Positions 25,829 through 35,100 of a stretch of DNA of 48,149 bases are shown piece by piece. Source of the stretch: Kiritimatiellia bacterium (GTDB lineage Bacteria; Verrucomicrobiota; Kiritimatiellia; CAIQIC01; Lenti-01). The notes beneath the pieces are model-generated. The model was given only the letters and a program-made list of their open reading frames with translations, searched no databases and was not told where the DNA came from. The translations under genes and the position numbers were made by a program. The stretch spans positions 1 through 48,149 of the forward strand of contig JAFYAC010000027.1 in assembly GCA_017540905.1 (NCBI GenBank), in the 5' to 3' direction. The number at the start of each line of letters is the position of its first letter. Position 1 is the stretch's first letter.

Positions 25829-26761
25829 TCAGGGGCTGGAATGGGCCAGCCAGGCGAGGGCTTGCTGGCGGAGTTTGTCGAGCTTGGGGGGCAGATCCGG
25901 GGCTTTGAGGAAGAGAAGCAGTTCGCGCTTGGTGGCGGCGGCCCGGGTTTCTTCGAGGAGGATGGAGCGGGACCCGTGGGTGATGGCCGGGGGGTGGGCC
26001 GCGGAAGGGGGGTGGACGGTCCGACGGCGCCGGGTGGGCGGGCGTTTTGCGGTGCGGCGGATGGCGAGGAGTTTGGGGATGCCGAGGGCGCTTTCCACGT
26101 GCTTGGAGAGACGATGGAAATTGCGGTGTTCGCGGATGAGGCGGGAAAGGTGCCGGCGGGCGGTGTGGTACTGGGCGCGGAGGGCGGGGGGGATTTCGTG
26201 GTCGGGGGAAGAGCCGGGAATCAGCCATTCGAGGGGCAGGCGGGCGTCGAGGGAGAGGAGCCGGCGGAGGCGGTTCGCCAGCTTCTTGTACTTCATGAGG
26301 GTGCCGTAGGCGATGGCGATGCGATTGTCCTCCAGCCAGCCTTTGACGCCGCGCCCGCGGTAGGCGATGCGGCGGGCGCCGGTGGGGGAGGTGTCGTAGT
26401 GGGTGGTGGAGTCGAGCGTGGGTTCGAGGTCGGCCAGGCGGGAGCCCAGGCGCAGGCGGATGGCCAGGGTGCGGGGCGCGATGGCGCCGTCGGCGGCGAT
26501 TTCTGCCGGGGTCGGCGTGCCGCGCAGGGACGCCGACGCGGGGCGGGTTTCCGGGGGGCGGGCGCGGCGGCGCAGGGCGGAGAGGATGGCGGAGCCTGTT
26601 TCGGTCACGAGAAAGGTGCCCAGGGCGGCGGTGGAGATGGCGGCGGCCGTGGCGAAGGCCAGGGGGAAGGCGGCGGGATGGGGAAGGTCTTCGATCATGG
26701 AAAAGGCGGCGCGGGCGACGGGGGCGGTGTCGGCGAGGGTGTTGCGGAGGATGTCTTTCAT
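25829..26761 (-). CDS. Unknown protein, paralogue 2 of a two-copy family
   Basis: A 310-residue protein of unknown function related to the product of 14793-15710. Alignment by eye is continuous from SLRGTPTP through PRTLAIRLRLGSRLADLEP, GRGVKGWLEDNRIAIAYGTL and RLPLEWLIPG to LGIPKLLAIRR. N-terminal part is hydrophobic (PLAFATAAAISTAALGTFLV, possibly one membrane helix), the middle is basic and helical. The C-terminal third (TRAAATKRELLLFLKAPDLP) has no counterpart in paralogue 1. No catalytic motif is visible. Module f precedes the ATG directly; there is no Shine-Dalgarno. Divergent from hydG and convergent with DUF362. It might be a DNA-binding or membrane-associated protein of a mobile element; that is a guess. 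Confidence 0.72.
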   Translation of the reverse strand: MKDILRNTLADTAPVARAAFSMIEDLPHPAAFPLAFATAAAISTAALGTFLVTETGSAILSALRRRARPPETRPASASLRGTPTPAEIAADGAIAPRTLAIRLRLGSRLADLEPTLDSTTHYDTSPTGARRIAYRGRGVKGWLEDNRIAIAYGTLMKYKKLANRLRRLLSLDARLPLEWLIPGSSPDHEIPPALRAQYHTARRHLSRLIREHRNFHRLSKHVESALGIPKLLAIRRTAKRPPTRRRRTVHPPSAAHPPAITHGSRSILLEETRAAATKRELLLFLKAPDLPPKLDKLRQQALAWLAHSSP

Positions 26762-26817
26762 GGGGGGGAGTGTGGGGGGAATGGGGGGAAATGTCAATGT
26801 TTTTCCTAATCGCAAAA
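26762..26817 (-). promoter_or_regulatory. Copy f: promoter module of paralogue 2
   Basis: Minus strand: CTTTTGCGATTAGGAAAA, then ACATTGACATTT with a perfect TTGACA, 17 nt, CACACT, seven C, ATG. From GCGATTAGG to the ATG is 52 nt, matching copy c. Confidence 0.65.
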
Positions 26818-26839
26818 GGAGGGCGGGCGGAGGGGTGGC

Positions 26840-26867
26840 TTGCAATGCGAGGGAAGTGGGGTAGTAT
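26840..26867 (+). promoter_or_regulatory. Promoter of hydG-like gene
   Basis: TTGCAA (26840-26845), 16-nt spacer, TAGTAT (26862-26867), giving a leader of about 50 nt. Confidence 0.6.
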
Positions 26868-26925
26868 GGAAGGGATTGGCCGGTGGAGCGTTTCCGCGGC
26901 CGTGGAAAGCAGATTGAGCGACAGC

Positions 26926-28419
26926 ATGAACGAATTCGAAAAGGAATGGGCCCGGAACCGGATCGTCCGGGGCGAAATCGACAAATACCTGAAGGACGGC
27001 GGGGCGGACTACGTCCAGGACGAAAAGATTTTCGGGTTGCTGGCGGACACGTCGGAGCCGGAGGCGGGGAGGGTCCGGGAAATCATCCAGAAGGCGCTGT
27101 CCATCCAGACCCTCACGCAGGAGGAGCTGGCGGTGCTGATCCGGGTGAAGGACCCGGGGCTCTGGGACGAGATGAAGGCGGCGGCGGGGAAGATCAAGCA
27201 CATCGTGTACGACAACCGCATCGTGACGTTCGCGCCGCTCTACCTCGCGAACAAGTGCGTGAACAACTGCGTGTACTGCGGCTTCCGCGAGTCCAACGCC
27301 CAGCAGCAGCGCCGCGTCCTGACGCAGGACGAGGTCCGCCGCGAGGCCGAGGCGATGGCGGGCCAGCTCGGCCACAAGCGGCTGATCGTGGTGTACGGCG
27401 AGCACCCGGAGTCGGGCGTCGACTACATCGCGGAGACCATCCGCACGGTCTATTCGGTCAAGGTCAAGACCCGCCGCGGCACGGGCCAGATCCGCCGCGT
27501 GAACGTCAACGCCGCCCCGATGCCGGTAGCGGAGCTGAAGGTGCTGCACGAGGTGGGGTTGGGGACGTTCCAGGTGTTCCAGGAAACCTACGACCGGCGG
27601 ATGTACGCGAAACTGCATCCGGCGAACACGGTCAAGGGCGACTTCCGCTGGCGCCTCTACGCGATGCACCGCGCGCAGGAAGCGGGCATCGACGACAACG
27701 GACTCGGGGTCCTCTACGGCCTGAGCGACTGGCGCTACGAACTGCTCGCCCAGCAGGACCACGTGCTGGAGATGGAGCGGTTCTGCGGCATCGGCCCGCA
27801 CACGCTGTCCTTTCCGCGGCTGGAGCCGGCGATCAACACCCCGTGGCTGGAGCGCAACGACCGCAAGGTCAACGACGACGACTTCGAGAAGATCGTGGTC
27901 CTGGCGCGCCTGGCGGTCCCGTACTCCGGGCTGATCATCACCGCGCGCGAGTCCCCCGAGATGCGCCGCCGCCTGCTGCCGCTGGGGGTGACGCAGATGG
28001 ACGCCTCCAGCAACGTCGGCGTCGGCGCCTACTCCGAAGGCAAGCAGGAAGAGCAGAAGAGCGAGCGCCAGCAGTTCATCCTGGGAGACCCGCGCCCCCT
28101 GGACGTGGTGATCCGCGAATGGGCGTCGATGGGCTCGATCACGAGCTTTTGCACGGCGGGCTACCGCTGCGGGCGGACGGGCGCGTGCATCATGAAGCTG
28201 CTGCGGACGGGCGAGGAAGGCAAGTTCTGCAAGCTCAACGCGGTGCTGACGTTCAAGGAGTGGCTCGACGACTTCGCGTCGCCGGAGACCCAGGCCGTCG
28301 GCGAGGCGCTGATCAAGAAGGAACTGTCCGAAATCGAAGCCAAGCAGCCGAAGATCTGGCCCGAGTTCAAGCGCGACTACGACCGCATCGCGGCGGGCGA
28401 ACGCGACATCTACTTCTGA
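26926..28419 (+). CDS. hydG: HydG-like radical SAM protein ([FeFe]-hydrogenase maturase homologue) with altered C-terminal cluster site
   Basis: A 497-residue radical SAM protein of the HydG/ThiH group. HydG splits tyrosine to deliver CO and cyanide for the H-cluster. The SAM cluster cysteines are Cys111, Cys115, Cys118 (NKCVNNCVYCGF). HydG-specific blocks include VYGEHPESGVDYI, QVFQETYDRRMY, AGIDDNGLGVLYGLSDWRYE and GPHTLSFPRLEPA. In canonical HydG the second cluster is held by CTACYR plus a distant Cys. Here the motif is CTAGYRCGRTGACIM: Cys409 and Cys435 keep their positions, but the middle Cys is Gly412, with new Cys415 and Cys421. No hydE, hydF or hydrogenase is in the window. Start at 26926 assumed; an upstream ATG at 26866 overlaps the promoter. 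Could be a HydG paralogue of other function. Confidence 0.85.
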   Translation: MNEFEKEWARNRIVRGEIDKYLKDGGADYVQDEKIFGLLADTSEPEAGRVREIIQKALSIQTLTQEELAVLIRVKDPGLWDEMKAAAGKIKHIVYDNRIVTFAPLYLANKCVNNCVYCGFRESNAQQQRRVLTQDEVRREAEAMAGQLGHKRLIVVYGEHPESGVDYIAETIRTVYSVKVKTRRGTGQIRRVNVNAAPMPVAELKVLHEVGLGTFQVFQETYDRRMYAKLHPANTVKGDFRWRLYAMHRAQEAGIDDNGLGVLYGLSDWRYELLAQQDHVLEMERFCGIGPHTLSFPRLEPAINTPWLERNDRKVNDDDFEKIVVLARLAVPYSGLIITARESPEMRRRLLPLGVTQMDASSNVGVGAYSEGKQEEQKSERQQFILGDPRPLDVVIREWASMGSITSFCTAGYRCGRTGACIMKLLRTGEEGKFCKLNAVLTFKEWLDDFASPETQAVGEALIKKELSEIEAKQPKIWPEFKRDYDRIAAGERDIYF

Positions 28420-28463
28420 GGCGCGGACGGCCTTCCGCCGCCGCGGAACGGGGCCGCGGGAAG

Positions 28464-28565
28464 TTTTCCAATGATTGGAAAAAAAGTTTCCAATGGTTGG
28501 GAAATTCGGGCCGGTTTTTCCAATGATTGGAAAAAATTTTCGGGCGTTTTCCAATGATTGGAAAA
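28464..28565. repeat. Four units of the TTTTCCAATGATTGGAAAA palindrome
   Basis: Units at 28464-28482, 28487-28503 (variant TTTCCAATGGTTGGGAAA), 28516-28534 and 28547-28565, separated by irregular spacers of 4-13 bp. They fill the gap between the convergent hydG and esterase genes and might act as terminators on both strands. Confidence 0.88.
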
Positions 28566-28593
28566 AAGTTTCCGGGGAAAAGGGCGGCTGCGG

Positions 28594-30243
28594 TCACCAG
28601 ACGTGGTAGGGGGTGTCTCCGTAGGCCTTTTCGAGAAGTTCGCGCGGGGTCTTCGAGGGGTCGGAAACGCATTTCCACGGGCCTGGTTGGATGACGAGGG
28701 TGTCCCTGGTGGCGGTGTCGTAGGGCTTCCAGACGACGCCGTCGATGGCGGGGTCGCCGGTCGTGGCAAAGTTGATCCAGGCTTGCCGGGCCTTGGCGGC
28801 CGCGACGGGGTCGACGCGGCCCGCGTAGAGGCCGTCGTCGGGATTGTTGAACAAGTAGGCCAGTTCGACGGCGTGGACGGCGCTCTTGTACATGTCGTCC
28901 CGGGTGGAGGGAATCGTCCAGAGGTAGACCCGGATGTCGCCGCCGGCGTCCGCGAACCGGTCGGCGTAGTCGAGGATTTCGTAGCGCCACGTCTCCGACA
29001 CGAAGGCGGACTTGGCCAGGGCGGCTTTCACTTTTGCGTCGCCCGCGTATTCCGCGGGGACGAGGCTTTCTTCGTAGGCGAGCAGTTGGGCGATGGCGGC
29101 TTTGCCTTCTGCGTCCAGGCCGGCGCAGGCGTCGTCGTGGATTTCATCCATGCCCTGCACCCAGGAATCGAATTTTTCCTCCGCGGTTTCGCCTTCGGAA
29201 TCCTCCTTGAAATAGTTCCATTCGTCGGAATTGGAGCCCAGGATGAGCTGCACGCCGCTCTTGGCGGCGTCCGCGAAGGCCTTGTCGAGGTCATCGGGAA
29301 TGACGTCCCCGTCAGCCACGACGTAGCAGCAGGCGTCCGCAATCTGGTGGGTGCGGTCGAGTTCGATCCATTCGTCGCCCGGGATCGCCAGGAGGTCCTG
29401 CATGGTTTTGGCGCCGGCTGCCTCCAGGATGTAATCGGCGTAGTCCTGCGCGGCCTTCCGGTCGCGGACGGCCACCACCCCGCTCTGGGCGATGGCGCGC
29501 CGGAACAGGCCCCTCGCCTTCGGCGACAGAACCAGGGCCGTCACGGACCAGGCGCCCGCCGATTCGCCGAAAATGGTGACATTGGCCGGGTCCCCGCCGA
29601 ACGCGGCGATGTTCTTCTGCAGCCATTCGAGCGCGGCGATGTGGTCCCGCAGCGCGAGGTTGATTTCCGTGTAGCCTTCGCCGCCTTCGATTTGCGAGAA
29701 ATCCGCGAACGACATGAGGCCGAGGCGGTAGTTGCAGGTGACCAGGATCACGTCGCCGTGCGCCTTGGCGAAGTTGTGTCCGTCGTACATCGGGTCCGCC
29801 GTCCCGCCCCATCCGTAGGCACCGCCGTGGAAGAAGACCATCACGGGCTTGGGGTCGGCCGAACCGATGATGCCTTCGCGCTCCCAGATGTTCAGCGTCA
29901 GGCAATCTTCGTTCCGGGGGGAGTACGAGGCGGGTTCGGACGGCCATTCGAACTGCAAGGCCGTGTAGCCGAAGTCGTGGCACTCGATTTCCGCGTCGCC
30001 GGGGTCCGGGGGGAGGGGGGCTTTCCAGCGGAGTTCCCCCACCGGCGGCTTGGCGTAGGGGATGCCCTTGAAGGAAACCACGCCGTCGGCGGTTTTTCCC
30101 AGCATGACGCCGTTTTCGCAGGAAACTTTGACTGGCGATGGGGATTCCGCCCCGGGCGATGGCGTACCGACGCATGCCGCAAGGGCGAACACGCCGAGCG
30201 CGAGGAGGGCGGGAACAAGAAGGCGGTGCAGGGTCTTTGTCAT
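28594..30243 (-). CDS. Type B carboxylesterase, lipoprotein
   Basis: Alpha/beta-hydrolase of 549 residues. The signal peptide ends in a lipobox LAAC (Cys24), so it is probably anchored to a membrane on the outside of the cytoplasm. Family blocks: VVSFKGIPYAKPPVGELRWK, EDCLTLNIW, the oxyanion hole FFHGGAYGWG, and the nucleophile elbow GESAG with Ser228. The acid residue would be in SNSDEW and the histidine in AVHAVELAYLF. AAGGAG before the ATG at 30243 sets the start. Substrates are not predictable; relatives act on aryl and carbohydrate esters. The GH13 gene is 110 bp upstream on the same strand, with a hairpin between. Confidence 0.92.
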   Translation of the reverse strand: MTKTLHRLLVPALLALGVFALAACVGTPSPGAESPSPVKVSCENGVMLGKTADGVVSFKGIPYAKPPVGELRWKAPLPPDPGDAEIECHDFGYTALQFEWPSEPASYSPRNEDCLTLNIWEREGIIGSADPKPVMVFFHGGAYGWGGTADPMYDGHNFAKAHGDVILVTCNYRLGLMSFADFSQIEGGEGYTEINLALRDHIAALEWLQKNIAAFGGDPANVTIFGESAGAWSVTALVLSPKARGLFRRAIAQSGVVAVRDRKAAQDYADYILEAAGAKTMQDLLAIPGDEWIELDRTHQIADACCYVVADGDVIPDDLDKAFADAAKSGVQLILGSNSDEWNYFKEDSEGETAEEKFDSWVQGMDEIHDDACAGLDAEGKAAIAQLLAYEESLVPAEYAGDAKVKAALAKSAFVSETWRYEILDYADRFADAGGDIRVYLWTIPSTRDDMYKSAVHAVELAYLFNNPDDGLYAGRVDPVAAAKARQAWINFATTGDPAIDGVVWKPYDTATRDTLVIQPGPWKCVSDPSKTPRELLEKAYGDTPYHVW

Positions 30244-30293
30244 GGTCGCTCCTTGGGGAGGGGGCATGGGGAGGGATGGAGGGACGGGGGAAG

Positions 30294-30315
30294 CGTGGCC
30301 GCCGGAGCGGCCACG
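30294..30315 (-). terminator. Hairpin between GH13 gene and esterase
   Basis: Perfect 9-bp stem CGTGGCCGC/GCGGCCACG with a 4-nt loop, 38 nt after the GH13 stop. There is no U tract, so its action as a terminator is uncertain. Confidence 0.4.
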
Positions 30316-30353
30316 GGCTGAACCTCTATGGAGGGGGGAGAGGGAGGGGGTGG

Positions 30354-31898
30354 TCAGGAGAGGCGGGTGACGAGGGCGGAGAAGGGCGGGAGGGTGGAGT
30401 CGGGTTCGAGGGCGCCGTAGAGGGGTTGGCCGCGGAAGAGGTCGGGGGCGCGGGTCAGGCGCCGGGGTTCTTCGCCGAGGTTCACTGCGCAGCGGACGAG
30501 GCGGCGGCCCAGGATGCGGTCGAAGCACACCACGGTGCGGTCGCGCGCGGGGGCGTCTTCGCCGGGGTCCACCAGGCGGCACGCGCCGTCGGTCAGTTCG
30601 GGGGTCTTGCGGCGGAGCGCGATGAGGTCCTTGAAGTAGCCGTACCAGGCGCGGCGGGTCTCGTAGCCGCGGTCGAAGAGGTTGCCTTCGAGTTCGACGC
30701 CTTCGGTGCGCCATTCGCGGCCGTCGGCGCCGATCAGCCGGCGGCCTTTGTCGCAGGGTTGGCAGCGGGCGTGGATGGACGGGCGGTCGAGGGCCCCGAA
30801 TTCTTCGCCCGTCAGGATGAACGGGATGCACCGCGGCGACAGGAAGGCCAGGGCGTTCATGGCCCGGAAGCCGCCGGGGCCGAAGCGGTAGAGGCCGCGG
30901 CCTTCGTCGTGGTTGTCGGTGTAGCGCGCGGTGAAGTGCGGGGCGGGGTAGCGGGGCGCGGCGTCTTCGTACTGCATGAGGGCGCGGCCCGCGGCGGCGG
31001 CGAGACCGCCGTCCTGCCAGGCTTCGAGAAGGTCGTGGAAGTCGTGGTTGTGCGCGGCGTCCCCGGAGAGGCGGACGCGCGTGGCGCCGGTTTCGGCGTC
31101 GACGGCGTAGGCGTACTGGCAGATCTTGTAGAAGTCGTCGTCGTAGGCGGCGTCCATGCCGCGCGCGAAGAGGTCGAGGTTGTTGCCGAAGCCGTAGCAT
31201 TCCGCCAGGAAGAGGAGACGCCGGGAGGGGTGGCGGCGGCGCAGCTCGGCGAGGGCTTCGTCCCAGAAGCTGCGGTCGTTGATGAAGTGCGCCATGTCGA
31301 GGCGGAAGCCGTCGATGCCGTCGGTCTCGCCCGCGGGCAGGCCGTCGGAGGGGCCGAGGGCGGAGAGCCAGTGGTCGTAGACGTCGATCATCGCGCGGCG
31401 GAGGGCCGGGTTGCGGTAGTCGAGTTTGGCGGTGTCGGACCAGTCGCAGTCGTAGAAGGCGCTGCCGTCGTCGGCCTTGACGTAGTAGTCGGGGTGCGCC
31501 GCCATCCAGACGTGGTCGCGCGCGGTGTGGTTCGGCGTGATGTCGAAGATCACTTTCAGCCGCAGGGCGTGGGCCTTGCGGACGATGTCGAGGAGTTCGG
31601 CCTTGGAGCCGTATTCGGGTTCGACGGCCGTGAAGTCGCGGGAGGAGTACGGGGAGCCGATGCCCTTGCGGCCGAGGCGCCCGATGGGGTAGGGGGGGAG
31701 GAGGTAGAGGATCGTGAAGCCGAGGCGCTTGAGGCGCGGAAGCTGGCGGCGGAGGTAGGCCAGGGGCGATTCCTCGGCGGGACGCTCGGCCGCGGCTTCG
31801 GCGGCGTTGCGCGGCTCGCGCGCGGCCAGGGAACGGAGGTTGACTTGGTAGATGATGCCGCGGGCGGCCCAGTCGACGGGAAGGGTGTTCGTTTTCAT
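30354..31898 (-). CDS. GH13 alpha-amylase family enzyme
   Basis: Glycoside hydrolase family 13 protein of 514 residues without signal peptide, so probably cytoplasmic and acting on imported or stored alpha-glucans or on disaccharides. Conserved regions: FDITPNHTARDH (region I), DGFRLDMAHF with the nucleophile Asp201 (II), LLFLAECYGF with the acid/base Glu233 (III), and YTDNHDEGR with Asp331 (IV). The C-terminal beta domain follows. The first part GIIYQVNLRSLA fits enzymes of the trehalose synthase/oligo-glucosidase type, but the exact activity cannot be read. ATG at 31898 has no clear Shine-Dalgarno; another in-frame ATG is at 31907. Confidence 0.9.
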   Translation of the reverse strand: MKTNTLPVDWAARGIIYQVNLRSLAAREPRNAAEAAAERPAEESPLAYLRRQLPRLKRLGFTILYLLPPYPIGRLGRKGIGSPYSSRDFTAVEPEYGSKAELLDIVRKAHALRLKVIFDITPNHTARDHVWMAAHPDYYVKADDGSAFYDCDWSDTAKLDYRNPALRRAMIDVYDHWLSALGPSDGLPAGETDGIDGFRLDMAHFINDRSFWDEALAELRRRHPSRRLLFLAECYGFGNNLDLFARGMDAAYDDDFYKICQYAYAVDAETGATRVRLSGDAAHNHDFHDLLEAWQDGGLAAAAGRALMQYEDAAPRYPAPHFTARYTDNHDEGRGLYRFGPGGFRAMNALAFLSPRCIPFILTGEEFGALDRPSIHARCQPCDKGRRLIGADGREWRTEGVELEGNLFDRGYETRRAWYGYFKDLIALRRKTPELTDGACRLVDPGEDAPARDRTVVCFDRILGRRLVRCAVNLGEEPRRLTRAPDLFRGQPLYGALEPDSTLPPFSALVTRLS

Positions 31899-31955
31899 AG
31901 GGGGCATGATACGCGAGGGGGGCGGGAGAGGGCAAGAGAGGAGTGAGGACGAGGG

Positions 31956-31997
31956 GAGAGACGAGTGACGAGAGACGAGTGACGGGAGACGAGAGAC
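31956..31997. repeat. 14-bp tandem repeat GAGAGACGAGTGAC
   Basis: Three units of GAGAGACGAGTGAC or GGGAGACGAGAGAC at 31956-31997 with degenerate half-units on both sides, in the 220-bp gap between the GH13 gene and the VIT protein gene. The rest of that gap is G-rich and shows nothing else. Confidence 0.8.
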
Positions 31998-32118
31998 GAG
32001 AGAGCGGTGCGCGCCCGGAGGGCGTGGGAGTGGTGAGAGAGGAGGGGTGGGGCGGGCCCGGGGGGGGAGAGGGCGGACAGCGGCGGGCCGGCGGCCCGCC
32101 GTCAGGAGGGGATGGGGG

Positions 32119-35100
32119 TTACTGGACGAGGAGGGTTTGTTCGCCGGAGGGGAGGAGGGAGAGGACGCGGAGGAGGAGGCCGTCTTCGGTGTATTCGATG
32201 CGGTAGGAGGTGGAGGAGAGGTGGTAGAGGCCATCGGGGCCGGGGAGGAGGGGGGAGAGGGCGGCGGCGACTTCGTCGCGGGTCATGCCGGGACGGAGGG
32301 TCGTGAAGGGGTTGGGCGCGGCGGGGTCGGAGGGGGAAGGTTTGCCGAAGCGGATGGTGCCGACTTCGACGGTGTCTTTGGTCTTCTCCAGGCGCAGGGT
32401 CAGGACTTGCTGGGTCTGGGTCGGACGGCCCCAGTCGGTGAAGACGGTCGCGGTGACGGTCGCAGGGCCGGTGACGGTCTGCTGGTGGCTGCCGAAGTAG
32501 TGGGCCTTGACGGCGTAGGGGCCGTCGAGGGCTTTCTTGATGAGGTATTCTTCGGGGCCGTAGCCGTCGGTGATGTCGCGGGAGACGAGGCCGCCTTTCT
32601 TGGTGCGGTTGTGGGCGTAGTAGGCTTCTTCGCCGGAGGGCTCGACGACGTGGAGGTCGACGTCGGTGGCGTCGGCGTCCCAGCTCATGACGATGCGAAG
32701 GTCGGTGTCGAGGTTCTGGCGGAATTCCTTGGGGATGGAGGGGATGGCGGGGGTGGCGCCGTCGGGCCAGGTCTGGGATCTGACCCAGGCGGCGAGGGCG
32801 TTGAATTCTTCGAGGGCGAAGAGGGGGATGGAGTCGGCGTGGCGCGCCCAGGGGGTGAAGGCGACTTTCCGGAAGAGTTCGAGGGCCTCCGCCACGTCGG
32901 CGGGGGCGCGGTCGCGGCGGGCGCGCTCGGCGAGGGCGAGGGCGAGATCGCGGAAGGATTGGGGTTCTTCGGCGCGGAGCTTGGCGATGCGGCGGAGCTG
33001 GACGATGGCGGCGTCGAGTTCGCCCGCCTGCTGGAGGCGCCAGGCGAGGACGCGCAGGAGGGGGACGTCTTCGATGCGCAGTTCGGCGAGGTTGGTCAGG
33101 ATGCGGATGCCGCAGGCGGCGTGGCCGTCCTTGAGGAAGGCGTCGGCGCAGTCGAGGTAGAAGGCGGGCGAGGTGGACCACTCGGCGCGCTGGGCGAGGT
33201 AGGCGGCGTAGCGGGAGTCGGCGTCGGGGGCGGCTTTGCGGATGGCCTTGAGGTAGGGGGTGTCGGGGGACCAGGGTTTGATGGCGATGGCGGACTCGCG
33301 CGGGGCGGCGGAGGGGGCGCCGGAGGCCTTGGCGGAGGCGGACGGGGCGCGCTGGCGGGCGGCGGCGGGGGCGGCGGCGGGTGCGGGCATGTCGTAGGCG
33401 ACGGATTCGGCCATTTCCATGGCGATTTCTTCGTCGGGGGCGGCGGCGCCGGCAAAGGCTTCGGGGGCGGCCATGCCGTCGACGGGGGCGCCGGCGGAGC
33501 GGGCGAGCATCCGGTCGCCGAGGAGGGTGTTGCGCATGCGGCGGAGGAGGGGTTCGCCCTTGGGTTTCTTGGGGAGGTCTTTTTTGTAGTTTTTCCACCA
33601 GGAGACGCGGGCGTTCCAGAGGGCGGCGAGCTGGGTCTTGTGGGCTTCGAGTTCGTCGGCGGGGTCGCGGGAGATCTTGGCGAGGACGATGCGGTTGTAT
33701 TCGGCGCGCATCTCGGGGAGGGTTTCGGGGGGCTCGATGCCGTGGCGGACCCACTGGTCGAGGGTGTCGAGGACGATGAGGGAGGTGGCCGGCGAGACGA
33801 GTCCGTGGCGGCGGCCGAGGGCGAGGAGTTCTTCTGCGTGGTCGTCGGCGCGCGGGGAGAGCTGCCGTACGCGGGAGGCGGCCCAGGCGGTGGCGAGGAC
33901 GGTGCCGTCGCGGGCGTCGGCGGCGCGGAGGGCGTAGGGGGCGGAAAGGGTGCCGTCGGAGTAGCGGATGCGGACTTCGGCCTCGGGCGCGGTGAGCTGG
34001 CCGAGGATGCGCACGATGCCGGACGCGGGCTGGCCGATGCCTTGTACCTGCGCAAGGCCGGTGCCTTCGAGGCCCGCGACGGTGCGCGCCGGGGCGGCCA
34101 GGTCGGCGACGGCCTGGTCGGGGGTCAGGAGCTGGAGGTCGAGGAGGCGTCCGGCGCAGGCCTGGCGGAGGGATTCGCGGTCGGCCTCGGTCTGGGAGAC
34201 GACGGCGACCGGCTTTACGGCGGCCGCCGCGAAGGCGAGGGGCGCGCCGGAGAGGGTGTCGAGGCCGTCGGTGAAGAGGAGGGCGGGCGCGGTGCCGTCG
34301 GCGGCCGCGGGGGGGAGGGCGGCGGCAAGGCGGGCGAAGTCGGTGCCGCCGTCGCAGGGGAGGGTTTTCAGTGCGGCGATGAGGGCGTCGGCGGTGTCGA
34401 AGGTGCGCGGGGGCTCGGGTTCGTTGCGGAAGGCGACGAGCGTCCAGGCGGGCGCGGGGTCGGCGGCGCCGAGGGCGGCGAGGAGGGCGTATTCTTTTTC
34501 GAGGTCGGCGTCCGCGCGCGAGGCGGAGGCGTCCCAGAGGACGGTGCGGGCGGCGGGCGCGGCGGGGGCGTCCTTGGCGTCCGCCTTGGCCGCGGGCACG
34601 AGGTCGGAGAGGGCGAACCATACGGCGCCGTCGGCGTCCTTTTCGAGCGCGGCGGTCTGCGCGGGGAGGGCCGGAAGAGCGACGAGGAGGTCGTCGGCCG
34701 GGGTCACGTCCTCTTCGGCCTTCTCGACGTGCCAGCGGGATTCGACGGGCGCGAAGGAGGCGTCGCCGAGGCCCCCGAGCACGGGCGGGGTCTCGCCGGC
34801 GCGGACGACGTCGATGGCAACCGAGCGGCGCGCGAGCGGGGTGCGCGGCATGGGGAGAGAGAGGGCGGCGGAGCCGTCGGGGGCGAAGGCGAGGGGCGTG
34901 GTGTAGGCGAGGCGGACGGTGCGGTCGCCGCCGGCGGGGAGCGGGTAGACGCGGGTCTTGTAGAGGTTGCCCTTGACGTGCTCGACGAGGCCCGGATCGA
35001 CGTTGCGGCGCGTCTCGGTCTCGAACGCCACGCGCGCCTTCTCCTTGGGGACCACCACGCCGTCGACCAGGCGGCCGTCGATGTCCAGCGCGTAGCCGCA

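Noticed and set aside
28464-28565. Possible CRISPR array
   Set aside because: Units are 18-19-bp palindromes with spacers of 4-13 bp and there are no cas genes; CRISPR spacers are around 30 bp and uniform.
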